Origin: RGIG3528 sp045616485
Lineage (GTDB): Bacteria > Bacillota > Clostridia > Lachnospirales > Lachnospiraceae
NCBI GenBank assembly: GCA_045616485.1
Contig: JAZLGU010000066.1
Location: forward strand, 1 to 29,507
DNA length: 29,507 nt
Direction of reading: 5' to 3'
Positions within the stretch are counted from its first letter, which is position 1; each line of letters begins with the position of its first letter. Both the position numbers and the translations under genes were made by a program. Shown here piece by piece: positions 1-7,518 of this stretch. The notes below the pieces were generated by a model. It was not told the origin of the DNA. It saw nothing but the letters and a program-made list of their open reading frames with translations, and searched no databases.

Positions 1-125
1 GTCAACAAATGGTAGTGGGAGTGCTTTGCAGCATGGCTTATGTTATTATTTATTATCAATTTGCCGTAGCATACATCTCATGCGCCCATCTCGATACAGC
101 GAGCCCAGGGAGCAAGCGGAGCTAA
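1..125 (+). CDS. Possible 3' end of an upstream membrane-protein gene (partial)
   Basis: Reading from position 3, this frame is open for 40 codons and stops with TAA at 123-125, 24 bases before the mtnN promoter. The predicted peptide is strongly hydrophobic (for example YVIIYYQFAVAYISC) and ends in a short basic tail (GSKRS), as expected for the last membrane segment of a membrane protein. A second frame is also open over the same stretch but has a less protein-like composition. The product cannot be identified from so little sequence, and the stretch could be non-coding. Confidence 0.35.
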   Translation, partial: QQMVVGVLCSMAYVIIYYQFAVAYISCAHLDTASPGSKRS

Positions 126-148
126 AAAGTTGACAGAAAGAAACGTCC

Positions 149-177
149 GTGACATCCCGTGACAAATATGCTATTAT
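149..177 (+). promoter_or_regulatory. Sigma-A-type promoter of mtnN
   Basis: GTGACA at 149-154 and TATTAT at 172-177 are separated by 17 bases, and each hexamer matches the consensus at 5 of 6 positions. Transcription would start near 184, giving a leader of about 40 bases before the mtnN ATG at 223. Confidence 0.6.
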
Positions 178-222
178 ACGAAGAGAAATCATGGTTTAAT
201 CCACGCAAAGGAGAGAATAAAA

Positions 223-918
223 ATGAAAATCGGTATCATCGGTGCTATGGAATCGGAAGTTGCACAGCTTAAAGCTGTAATGGAAAATGTTGAAATAAAG
301 AAACAGGCTCAGATGGAGTTTTATGAAGGAAAGCTCTGCGGAAAAGACGTAGTAGTAGTACGGTCGGGAGTAGGTAAAGTAAATGCTGCCTGTTGCACCG
401 AGGTACTGGCTGCGGTGTTTAATGTTGACTGTATTATAAATACAGGTATTGCAGGCTCTCTGAATGCCAGTATAGATATCGGCGATATCGTGCTTTGTAC
501 AGACGCTCTCCAGCACGATGTGGAAGCTATAGCTTTCGGCTATGCGCCAGGCGTTATCCCTCAGATGAAATGCAGTACTTTCGTAGCAGACGAGAAAATG
601 CGCACATTAGCCAAGGAGCTTTGCGCCCAGGTATGCTCAGATATCAATGTACACGAAGGCCGTGTAGTAACCGGCGATCAGTTTATCGCATCCCGCGAGA
701 AAAAGGATTTCCTGGTATCAGAATTCAAGGGTATGTGCTGTGAAATGGAAGGTGCGGCTATCGCTCATGCCTCCTATCTGAATGGCCTGCCATTTCTTAT
801 CATCCGCGCCATCTCCGACAAGGCCGATGATTCCGCTCATGTAGATTATCCTACATTTGAAAAAAAGGCTATTGAGCACTGTGTAGCGCTGACAAAAGCC
901 TTAGTTAAAAATCTGTAG
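223..918 (+). CDS. mtnN: 5'-methylthioadenosine/S-adenosylhomocysteine nucleosidase
   Basis: The cytoplasmic enzyme cleaves methylthioadenosine, S-adenosylhomocysteine and 5'-deoxyadenosine to adenine and the thio- or deoxy-ribose, in methionine salvage and the activated methyl cycle. The 231-aa length is typical of the Pfs/MtnN family. The N-terminus MKIGIIGAMESEV carries the general-base glutamate equivalent (E12). GDQFIAS, CEMEGAAIAH and RAISDKADDSAH (proton-donor aspartate D199) follow in the family order. The ATG at 223 lies behind a clear AAAGGAGAG ribosome site. The gene stands alone on the plus strand with its own promoter at 149-177. Its stop codon touches the stop codon of the converging flavoprotein gene with no spacer and no visible terminator hairpin. 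Identification is firm. Confidence 0.96.
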   Translation: MKIGIIGAMESEVAQLKAVMENVEIKKQAQMEFYEGKLCGKDVVVVRSGVGKVNAACCTEVLAAVFNVDCIINTGIAGSLNASIDIGDIVLCTDALQHDVEAIAFGYAPGVIPQMKCSTFVADEKMRTLAKELCAQVCSDINVHEGRVVTGDQFIASREKKDFLVSEFKGMCCEMEGAAIAHASYLNGLPFLIIRAISDKADDSAHVDYPTFEKKAIEHCVALTKALVKNL

Positions 919-1911
919 TTAAATCTTTGTAAATCTAAACAGCTGGTCAAACTGTCGCACGGCCTTAAAGTCACCTTTGGTGCTCATAGCGCCTGTCATA
1001 AAAGCTCCCTGGAATGTAGTGCGTCCCTGTACTATACGATTCACAATCTCTCTGGTGGTGGTCGCCACTACATCCGGGCTCTCCAGCTCGCCATAGAAAA
1101 CACGCAGTCGTCCATTTTGTACTTCTACTGCAAGATTCTTTTCTGTATCTGTCATCCTAATCAGGAAGGATACATTGGCATCATTTCCTGATATATAATT
1201 CTCTTTGAAATTCTTGATAAACTCCTGTCCGCTTTCTCCTGAGCCCATAAGTCCCTTAAAAAGCTCCGACAACTCATCAATGTCCTCACGCTGCTTTTTT
1301 ACAAAACTGTCATCTGACACATACTTGGACAGCTGCTCGCTTTCCTGAGGTGTAAGCTGCATGGACGCCGGCTCCACGCGGGTCTGCAAAAGCGCCTTGG
1401 TACTGGTAGGGAAAGTCTTTGGCTCCTGCTTAATGGTACGATAAAGATCCTCTGCCCGCTTCTCAATAATCTTGGCATAGTCCGAATTGGTCTCAAATTC
1501 TGTCTGATCAGCCACATAAGCAGTAACTCCGGGGCATAAAAGTCCCCCAAGGATCTCCCAGGAACGATTCAGGTATGTCTCTGCTTCGCGCTCACCATAA
1601 GCCCCTGCAATGGAAACAGGCATCATATATGTAGTGGAAATCTTCTTTTTGTCACCGTAAAGCCAGCAGGCATCCAGAAAGGTCTGTAAAAGGCCACCGA
1701 TGCCGTACCACTCTACTGATGCAGCCAGAATGATGCCGTCCGCATCTTTTATAGTGCTGGCCAGAGTAGCAATCTCATGCTTGCTCTCGTAAAGATTGTA
1801 TCTGCTCACCTGAACCCTAAGCTCTTCCAAAACATCTGTTATCTTCTGTAAAACATAAAGTGTAGAATCCTCAATAAGTCCTCTGCCACCATAATATATA
1901 TTAATCTTCAT
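919..1911 (-). CDS. Flavodoxin-fold / SCP2 sterol-carrier-like fusion protein
   Basis: This 330-aa cytoplasmic protein has two recognisable halves. Residues 1 to about 165 resemble flavodoxin or NADPH-dependent FMN reductase: MKINIYYGGRG starts the first strand, DGIILAASVEWYGIGG looks like an FMN-proximal loop, and LQTFLDACWLYG follows. Residues from about 215 to 330 resemble an SCP2-type lipid-binding domain and end with MSTKGDFKAVRQFDQLF, typical of that fold. The linker (about 165-215) is charged and probably helical. A redox flavoprotein joined to a hydrophobic-ligand carrier suggests a quinone, lipid or other apolar electron acceptor, but the substrate is unknown. The ATG is preceded by AAGGAGA, and the first 11 bases overlap the end of the rhomboid gene, so the two are translationally coupled. 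Confidence 0.8.
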   Translation of the reverse strand: MKINIYYGGRGLIEDSTLYVLQKITDVLEELRVQVSRYNLYESKHEIATLASTIKDADGIILAASVEWYGIGGLLQTFLDACWLYGDKKKISTTYMMPVSIAGAYGEREAETYLNRSWEILGGLLCPGVTAYVADQTEFETNSDYAKIIEKRAEDLYRTIKQEPKTFPTSTKALLQTRVEPASMQLTPQESEQLSKYVSDDSFVKKQREDIDELSELFKGLMGSGESGQEFIKNFKENYISGNDANVSFLIRMTDTEKNLAVEVQNGRLRVFYGELESPDVVATTTREIVNRIVQGRTTFQGAFMTGAMSTKGDFKAVRQFDQLFRFTKI

Positions 1912-2533
1912 CCCTTATCTCCTTTTTTTCAAAAGCGGTAAGTATAAATCCTATAACTGCCCCGGATATAAGTCCCGCCACATGGGCCATGTTGTCCACT
2001 CCTGTGGATGTAAAGCCGGAATATACTGAAAGCCCGATAAAAACAACCATCTGCCTAAGACTTATAGCCTCTCTGCCTCTTCTGGTAAGCACCATAGCGA
2101 ACACAGCACCGAAAACTCCAAAAATGGCTCCGCTGGCGCCTACGCCAACATTTATATCAGTATTATACATAATACTTCCCAGGCCTGCAAGAAGGCCTGA
2201 CAAAATATACACCGCAAAATAGCGCACATGTCCTATGCTTCTTTCCAGATAGTTACCCATAAAGTAGAGGATAAACATGTTGTTGGCCAGATGGCTTATC
2301 CCACCGTGTAAAAACATGTAGGTAAGCAGTCTCCAGCTCTCACCCTGGGCAATAAGAGGCTTGTAAAGGGCACCAAAATTCAGGAGAAATGGCGCTGTAA
2401 ATTCTGTGCCTCCTCCTGCCCTGATGGAAAAAAACGTCGTCACGATGAACATGACGACGTTTAATGCAATAAGTATTAGATTTACTGATCTTTTTACAGG
2501 CTTAAACAAGCCTTCGAATTCGTTAATGTCCAT
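1901..2533 (-). CDS. Rhomboid family intramembrane serine protease
   Basis: This 210-aa polytopic membrane protein has the rhomboid signatures: FLHGGISHLANNMF (oxyanion-side histidine H76 and asparagines N84/N85), GASGAIFG with the catalytic serine S134, and MAHVAGLISG with the catalytic histidine H184. It should cleave transmembrane segments of other membrane proteins; the targets are unknown. It is the compact six-helix form without extra cytosolic domains. It is followed by the flavoprotein gene with an 11-base overlap and lies 39 bases downstream of the SPFH gene. A near-consensus promoter (2540-2568) ends only about 7 bases before the ATG and there is no ribosome site, so the message may be leaderless. 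An 11-bp inverted repeat followed by T residues lies within codons 24-34. Confidence 0.93.
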   Translation of the reverse strand: MDINEFEGLFKPVKRSVNLILIALNVVMFIVTTFFSIRAGGGTEFTAPFLLNFGALYKPLIAQGESWRLLTYMFLHGGISHLANNMFILYFMGNYLERSIGHVRYFAVYILSGLLAGLGSIMYNTDINVGVGASGAIFGVFGAVFAMVLTRRGREAISLRQMVVFIGLSVYSGFTSTGVDNMAHVAGLISGAVIGFILTAFEKKEIRDED

Positions 2534-2539
2534 AATTAG

Positions 2540-2568
2540 ACTATAGAATTCTTTTGCCCGTAAGTCAA
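2540..2568 (-). promoter_or_regulatory. Promoter of the rhomboid-flavoprotein operon
   Basis: On the minus strand, TTGACT (2563-2568) and TATAGT (2540-2545) are 17 bases apart, each 5 of 6 to the consensus. The predicted transcription start falls at or next to the rhomboid ATG (2531-2533), implying a leaderless or nearly leaderless message. Confidence 0.65.
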
Positions 2569-2572
2569 GTAT

Positions 2573-3538
2573 TTACTGAGCGTTTACATCACCAATACCA
2601 ACGATGGTGCTTACATTTTCGCTGCCCATGTATGTGCTGGGAAGCTTGCCATCCCACTGTTGGATGTAGTAGTACTGAATCAGATCCTTTGTAAGAGACT
2701 CTGAAATAGCCTTGTTCTTTGCTGATTCCTTCTGACCTGTATACTCAGCTGCATCTGCATTGATCTTCTGTACTTCAAGGTCTGCCTGTGCCTGAATCTT
2801 AGCTACTTCTGCTGCTGCAGCTGCTTCGATCTTGGCACGCTCTGCCTCAGCCTCTTTTTCCATAGTCTTCTGAGCCTGCTCTGTCTCTGCCTTAAGCTTG
2901 TTCTGAGCAGCTACCTGCTTTGCCTCTACAGCATTGGTGAACTCATCTGAGAAGTCGAGATTCTCAATAGCTGTGGAATTAACAATTACATTGTAAGCTG
3001 CAAGGCTCTTGCCCAGCTCCTCTTCAATACCCTGTGCCAGCTCTGAACGGCTTTCAATAAGCTTCTCTGCAGTATACTTTGCAGATACTGTCTTTACTGC
3101 TTCGTTGATAGCAGGCTGAATAACTACTGTCTCATAGCTGATACCTACAGATTTGTAAAGATTCTGTGCCTGTGTAGAGTCGATACGATAGTTTACTGTG
3201 TAAAGCACGTCTACTTCCTGAATATCAGAAGAAAATGACTTGAGAGAAACTGTAACCTTCTGAACACGATTGTCCATATTTACAACTTCCTGCCAAGGAG
3301 CCTTGAAATGAACGCCTGCTTCAAAAGTCATATCCTCAACCTTACCGAAGGTTGTAAGAATACCTGTATGTCCGGTAGGTACTGATGCAAAACAGCTGCC
3401 TACGATAATGAAGCATCCAACGATAGCTCCAACAATACTGATCATTTTACCGGTAATGCCCTTCGTAACATTGCCTACTGCTATACCTACAATGATAGCT
3501 GCAGCTACTACGATAATACCAAATACAAAAAGTCCCAT
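2573..3538 (-). CDS. SPFH/prohibitin-family (band 7) membrane protein
   Basis: This 321-aa protein has two N-terminal hydrophobic segments (about 3-22 and 33-52), then a prohibitin-type SPFH domain beginning VPTGHTGILTTFGKV with VRVQKVTV-like strands and VDVLYTVNYRID. An Ala/Glu/Lys-rich coiled coil (about 200-275) and a short C-terminal tail follow. The family forms large ring or cage scaffolds on membranes and modulates membrane proteases and other partners; no enzyme activity is expected. The ATG is well placed after TTTGGAGGATG. The next gene downstream on the same strand is a rhomboid protease, which is suggestive because SPFH proteins often organise membrane proteolysis. The next gene upstream is lacI, separated by a terminator, so this starts a separate transcript. 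Confidence 0.92.
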   Translation of the reverse strand: MGLFVFGIIVVAAAIIVGIAVGNVTKGITGKMISIVGAIVGCFIIVGSCFASVPTGHTGILTTFGKVEDMTFEAGVHFKAPWQEVVNMDNRVQKVTVSLKSFSSDIQEVDVLYTVNYRIDSTQAQNLYKSVGISYETVVIQPAINEAVKTVSAKYTAEKLIESRSELAQGIEEELGKSLAAYNVIVNSTAIENLDFSDEFTNAVEAKQVAAQNKLKAETEQAQKTMEKEAEAERAKIEAAAAAEVAKIQAQADLEVQKINADAAEYTGQKESAKNKAISESLTKDLIQYYYIQQWDGKLPSTYMGSENVSTIVGIGDVNAQ

Positions 3539-3610
3539 TTTTCATCCTCCAAATTCTTATGTCTTATAAATGGTTCCTTCAAAGCCTTATTGCTTTGAGC
3601 TTGTGTTAAG

Positions 3611-3619
3611 TATATAACA
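3611..3619 (-). promoter_or_regulatory. Weak candidate extended -10 for the SPFH gene
   Basis: On the minus strand this reads TGTTATATA, a TGn-extended -10-like element, about 73 bases before the SPFH ATG. No convincing -35 box is visible, so this is a tentative assignment within the only spacer that could hold the promoter. Confidence 0.3.
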
Positions 3620-3674
3620 ATCTCCCCAAAGAATAAACTCCTTTTTCAGAAAAATATAAAGCCCTATTTTGCGC

Positions 3675-3705
3675 AAAAAAGAGCGCCTAAGTCAGGCGCT
3701 CTTTT
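3675..3705 (-). terminator. Intrinsic terminator after lacI (possibly bidirectional)
   Basis: A perfect 8-bp GC-rich stem (GAGCGCCT 3681-3688 with AGGCGCTC 3694-3701) has a 5-base loop. It is followed on the minus strand by six T residues, 12 bases after the lacI stop codon. The plus strand has a TTTT tail and could terminate weakly in the other direction. It ends the beta-glucan operon. Confidence 0.88.
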
Positions 3706-3712
3706 ATAATCA

Positions 3713-4717
3713 TTATGCCTCTGAAGACTGTCTCTCCACCAGCTCACAGCTGAGACATATTCTGCGTCCCATCTGCTCGCCCTTAACCATATCAAGGAGA
3801 AGCTTCATAGCTTCAGCCCCCTGCATACCGAAATTGGTGCGAATGGTAGTAAGACTTGGCCTTATATAGGTATCCAGCTCAATGTCATCGACACCGACTA
3901 TCTTAACTGTACGAGGTACTGATACTCCTGCATTTTTAAGAGCCTCAATACAGCCTATAGCCATATCATCATTGCAGGCAAAAATACCCTGTGGGAGATT
4001 TTCTGCCCTTGTATTATCCTTGGACTGGTCAAGATATGCTCTAAGCACCTCCCTTGCCTTGCCGCGTATCAAATCACCGGACCAGGTGAACTCCGGAGCC
4101 AGATGCAGTCCTTTTTCCGCAAGTACATCACAAAAGCCTTTTTTACGCTGTACAGAGTCATAGTTGTCTGTACCCTCCATAAGGCCAAAGCGCTCTACTC
4201 CCTTACTTATAAGGTACTCCGCTGCCAGACGACCTGTATTGTAAGAATCAAAGCATACGCTGGATTTGAATTTACCTGCACGCTCTGCATTAAGGTAAAC
4301 TACCGGTATTCCTTCCTCCTGAAGGGCATCCTCCTCACTTTGTGTCAGACGGCTGCTTACAATAACTGCCCCATCAATGGTCCCACCCAGTATCCTGGTC
4401 ATAATGGAACGATTGGAATTGGTGACAAAAACATTAAGCTCATAGCCTTCACTATAGCAGACACTGGTCATGGCATACATAAGCTCTGTCATGTATGAAC
4501 CACCCATAAATTCCGCAAAAAGACCTATGGTCTTTGTGGAAGATGCTTTTAAGTTTTTTCCGTTAAGATTGGGGACATAATGCAGTCTGTCTGCCACTTC
4601 CATAACCTTTGCAATAGTCTCAGGGCTTACCACACTGAGACCATTAAGAGCATTGGATACTGTAGAAATAGACACCCCAGCCTCTCTTGCAATATCTTTG
4701 ATTGTTACCTTTGCCAT
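3713..4717 (-). CDS. LacI-family transcriptional regulator of the beta-glucan locus
   Basis: This 334-aa cytoplasmic DNA-binding protein has an N-terminal LacI helix-turn-helix (VTIKDIAREAGVSISTVSNAL) and a hinge around LNGKNLKAS. A periplasmic-binding-protein-like sensor domain then runs from about residue 62, including GIFACNDDMAIGCIEAL and KIVGVDDIE. It is the last gene of the operon, 10 bases after the GH3 stop, with an AGGTGAG ribosome site before the ATG. A soluble beta-glucan oligosaccharide is a plausible effector, but nothing in the sequence fixes it. Perfect CG-centred palindromes with a common core lie at the operon promoter (25426-25443) and inside GH3 (4990-5005) next to a promoter-like sequence, suggesting it controls the operon and itself. 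A terminator follows the stop codon. Confidence 0.92.
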   Translation of the reverse strand: MAKVTIKDIAREAGVSISTVSNALNGLSVVSPETIAKVMEVADRLHYVPNLNGKNLKASSTKTIGLFAEFMGGSYMTELMYAMTSVCYSEGYELNVFVTNSNRSIMTRILGGTIDGAVIVSSRLTQSEEDALQEEGIPVVYLNAERAGKFKSSVCFDSYNTGRLAAEYLISKGVERFGLMEGTDNYDSVQRKKGFCDVLAEKGLHLAPEFTWSGDLIRGKAREVLRAYLDQSKDNTRAENLPQGIFACNDDMAIGCIEALKNAGVSVPRTVKIVGVDDIELDTYIRPSLTTIRTNFGMQGAEAMKLLLDMVKGEQMGRRICLSCELVERQSSEA

Positions 4718-4727
4718 AACTCACCTA

Positions 4728-7499
4728 TTATTCTTCTACTTTGATTAACTTGAGATAGTGGAGGTCGAGACGTGGACGCACGTGCTCTACTCTCAGGCTG
4801 TAAGCTCCCTTATCCAATGCAGCCTTTACTATATATAGCTCCTGTACCTTTCCACTGGTGCCATTAGTCTGTATATCTCCTGCCTTCGTTTCATTTATAA
4901 ACAATGTACTAAGTACCTGAGCCAGCTCCCAGTCAGTGGAAGATACACCTATATTTATCATATAGGTCCCCTTTTCTTCTATCTCAATATTAAAAACGTT
5001 TTTAACTATGGATTCATCACTTATAGAGTAACACTCTTTGTCCTTAATTGCTACAGCTTTTTTACAGTTTTCTGCATTAGGACTAAATGGAACTGCTGCA
5101 GGCACCAGAACTTCCCGTTCTGCACACGGAAGAGATGCTGCAAGTCTTATAATATTCACTGCATTTCTCTGAAGTTCAGATATGGTAAGTGTACCTTCAT
5201 TTACGGACTCCTCTATGTTATCCCCTTTTGCATTTGTAAAGGCAGCATTGTTATTTACTACCATATACACATCATTTTGAGAACGCACCATGGATCTGAA
5301 GTCGGTAAAGCTCATCTCACCGCCTTTTTCAACATTATTGGTCCTACTCCACCAGTCAGTCATGACAAGGCCCTTAAAGCCCCACTCCTCACGCATAATC
5401 ACTGTAGCCAGATCATAATTGGAAGATGTGTAATGTCCATTTACCTTATTGTAGGAAGTCATTATGGACTTAATTTTGCCTATCTTTACTGCCATCTTAA
5501 AGGCTTTCAGATATATCTCACGTAAGGCTCTTTCTGATATCACAGCGTCTACGGTATGACGCGCTCTTTCCTGGCTGTTGGCACATGCATGCTTAAATGC
5601 CCCTGCCACGCCTTCTTCCGTAAATCCTCGGGAAATAGCTATGGCCATAGTACCTGTAAGGAAAGGATCCTCTGAGTAGTACTCAAAATTTCTACCGCAA
5701 AGAGGGTGTCTGTGAATATTAATACCGGGCCCCAGAAGCACGTCTACCTTGTAGTACTTCATCTCTTTTGCCAGATACTTATACATTTTATAAATAAGTT
5801 CACTGTTAAAGGTAGCAGCCAGAGCTGTAGCTATAGGCAGCTGCGTAGCCTTGAGACTCTTCTCCATATTGAGACCGGATGGACCATCAGAACAGCAGAC
5901 AGCAGGCACACCCAGCTTCATAAGCTCATCAGATACTCCGCCAAAAATAGCTGCCGTACCCGGTGTAACCTTTGAATTACTCATACCTTCGCCTCTTGCG
6001 ATGCAGGCCAGCTGACTCTGGGTAAGCTGCCCCACAAACTCCTCTACAGTCGCTGTGCCGTCGGTCACTTCGCTCATATGAATCTTCCTGCCCGGATGTG
6101 GAAGCTCTGCCGGAATAGCCTTCATTATTCTTTCAGACATATCTACGGTGGCTGTAGGTACTTCCTCGTAAGCCATCTCATATCCCTTATCCGTAGCCTT
6201 TGCTTTTAGTCTCATAAAGCTTCTGACAGGTGCCATGGCCTCGTGCGCCTTCTCCAGCACCTGCAGCTCTGCTATTGTAAAAGCAGCCTTACCATTGTCA
6301 GTTATTTCTACCAGCTGACGGGCATTTCTTCCTGCATATATTTTATAGTCGCCGGCTTCAAGTACATAAGCCGATTTGTGACCGGTTATACCACCGTCAT
6401 CGTAGGCTCCGAAAAGAGTAAGATCTGCCAGTATTTCCACTTCCTCTTTTTCGCCGGGAGAAAGGACCTTGGTCTTGGAAAAGCCGATAAGCTCTACCGC
6501 AGGTCTTCCCAGCAGTCCGCATGCAGGAGCCAGATAAAGCTGTACAGCATGGGCACCTGCAACATCACCTGTATTGGTGACTGTAATACGGGCAGTAGCC
6601 TTAAGTCGGTCAAAAGAGTATTTTTCCATGCGCAGGTCAGTATACTCAAAGCTTGTATAAGACAGGCCGTATCCAAAAGGATAAAGCACCTGGTCCTTTT
6701 TAAAGGTCTCATAATATCTGTATCCCACATAGATATCATCTTCAAACATGTCAAAGATAGGATCGCCATGATTTTTATCAGCGGGATGGCTGTTAAGGTT
6801 TTTACAGATAGTATCCGGCAGGCATCCGGATGGATTTACTTTGCCTACCAGTACGTCAGCCAGCGCATTACCGCCTTCCTGGCCCCCCTGCCAGCAAATA
6901 AGGGCAGAGTCAATATGTCCGTAGGTAAAGCTTTCAGTCATCCAGGTCATATCCATTACATTACTTACGTTCATGATAATGCCTACATGTTCAAAATGCT
7001 TACATACAGTCTTAATCATCTGCTTTTCTTCAGATGTAAGCCTGTAGCTGCCAGGCTCATCCAAGTTGTCTTTATCTTCACCTGAAGTACGTCCTATGAA
7101 AATCAAAGCCTTATTGCAGGACTTGGCACTTCTATCCACTGTCGCTTCATCCAGAGGCATTTCTTCCTGATGAAGAGGCTCTGACGCCCACATACCGTTA
7201 CCGTTGTCAAAAGGATGGGCTTCGATCCATTTTTTATAAACTGCTAAAAGCTCCTCATCAATCCGGATCTCAGGATATTCCTTTAGTCCATCCAAAACGC
7301 TGGTCTCATAGGCCACTTTTACATTACCGCCTGAGCCTGTACCTGTACGATAGTAATTAACTGCAATACGTCCAAAAAGGGCCACTTTGTCGCTGGCAGT
7401 CAGAGGTAGTAAATTGTTCTTGTTTTCCAGCAGAACACAAGCTTCTGCAGCAGCCTCTCGGCATATGTCTTTAAGTTCCGGGATAGGTCCGTAATTCAT
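4728..7499 (-). CDS. GH3 beta-glucosidase with reversed domain order
   Basis: This cytoplasmic exo-enzyme would release glucose from beta-linked gluco-oligosaccharides. The usual GH3 order is reversed. The alpha/beta sandwich comes first (about 5-270) with the likely acid/base E141 in SGEDKD, followed by FGYGLSY and a fibronectin-III-like domain (285-390). The TIM barrel comes after (about 480-800), with CSDGPSG, GRNFEYYSEDP, AFKHACANSQER and the nucleophile D715 in VMTDWW. A C-terminal beta-rich segment (820-923) resembles a carbohydrate-binding jelly roll. Rumen Butyrivibrio and Ruminococcus enzymes are known with this reversed order. I chose the ATG at 7497-7499 (923 aa) because AGGTGA lies 5 bases upstream; a longer frame to 7544 would overlap GH16 and lacks a ribosome site. 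There is no signal peptide. An operator-like palindrome lies inside the 3' part of the gene. Confidence 0.93.
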   Translation of the reverse strand: MNYGPIPELKDICREAAAEACVLLENKNNLLPLTASDKVALFGRIAVNYYRTGTGSGGNVKVAYETSVLDGLKEYPEIRIDEELLAVYKKWIEAHPFDNGNGMWASEPLHQEEMPLDEATVDRSAKSCNKALIFIGRTSGEDKDNLDEPGSYRLTSEEKQMIKTVCKHFEHVGIIMNVSNVMDMTWMTESFTYGHIDSALICWQGGQEGGNALADVLVGKVNPSGCLPDTICKNLNSHPADKNHGDPIFDMFEDDIYVGYRYYETFKKDQVLYPFGYGLSYTSFEYTDLRMEKYSFDRLKATARITVTNTGDVAGAHAVQLYLAPACGLLGRPAVELIGFSKTKVLSPGEKEEVEILADLTLFGAYDDGGITGHKSAYVLEAGDYKIYAGRNARQLVEITDNGKAAFTIAELQVLEKAHEAMAPVRSFMRLKAKATDKGYEMAYEEVPTATVDMSERIMKAIPAELPHPGRKIHMSEVTDGTATVEEFVGQLTQSQLACIARGEGMSNSKVTPGTAAIFGGVSDELMKLGVPAVCCSDGPSGLNMEKSLKATQLPIATALAATFNSELIYKMYKYLAKEMKYYKVDVLLGPGINIHRHPLCGRNFEYYSEDPFLTGTMAIAISRGFTEEGVAGAFKHACANSQERARHTVDAVISERALREIYLKAFKMAVKIGKIKSIMTSYNKVNGHYTSSNYDLATVIMREEWGFKGLVMTDWWSRTNNVEKGGEMSFTDFRSMVRSQNDVYMVVNNNAAFTNAKGDNIEESVNEGTLTISELQRNAVNIIRLAASLPCAEREVLVPAAVPFSPNAENCKKAVAIKDKECYSISDESIVKNVFNIEIEEKGTYMINIGVSSTDWELAQVLSTLFINETKAGDIQTNGTSGKVQELYIVKAALDKGAYSLRVEHVRPRLDLHYLKLIKVEE
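4959..4987 (-). promoter_or_regulatory. Candidate internal promoter within GH3 for lacI
   Basis: On the minus strand, TTGAGA (4982-4987, 5 of 6) and TATATG (4959-4964, 4 of 6) have a 17-base spacer. It lies two bases downstream of the palindrome at 4990-5005, mirroring the operator/-35 arrangement at the operon promoter. A transcript from here would reach the lacI ATG after about 235 bases. Confidence 0.4.
4990..5005. promoter_or_regulatory. Candidate LacI-family operator inside the GH3 gene
   Basis: TTAAAAACGTTTTTAA is a perfect 16-bp palindrome centred on CG. It shares the 12-bp core AAAAACGTTTTT with the palindrome at 25426-25443 that abuts the first promoter of the locus. It lies about 270 bases before the lacI start. 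Confidence 0.55.
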
Positions 7500-7518
7500 T
7501 TCTGTCACCTGTATCTTT

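Noticed and set aside
130..135. Perfect TTGACA upstream of mtnN
   Set aside because: The bases 17 downstream do not form a -10 box. The GTGACA at 149 with TATTAT at 172 fits better.
6243..7085. 280-codon open frame on the plus strand
   Set aside because: It is antisense to the GH3 gene, has an atypical composition and carries no known motif.
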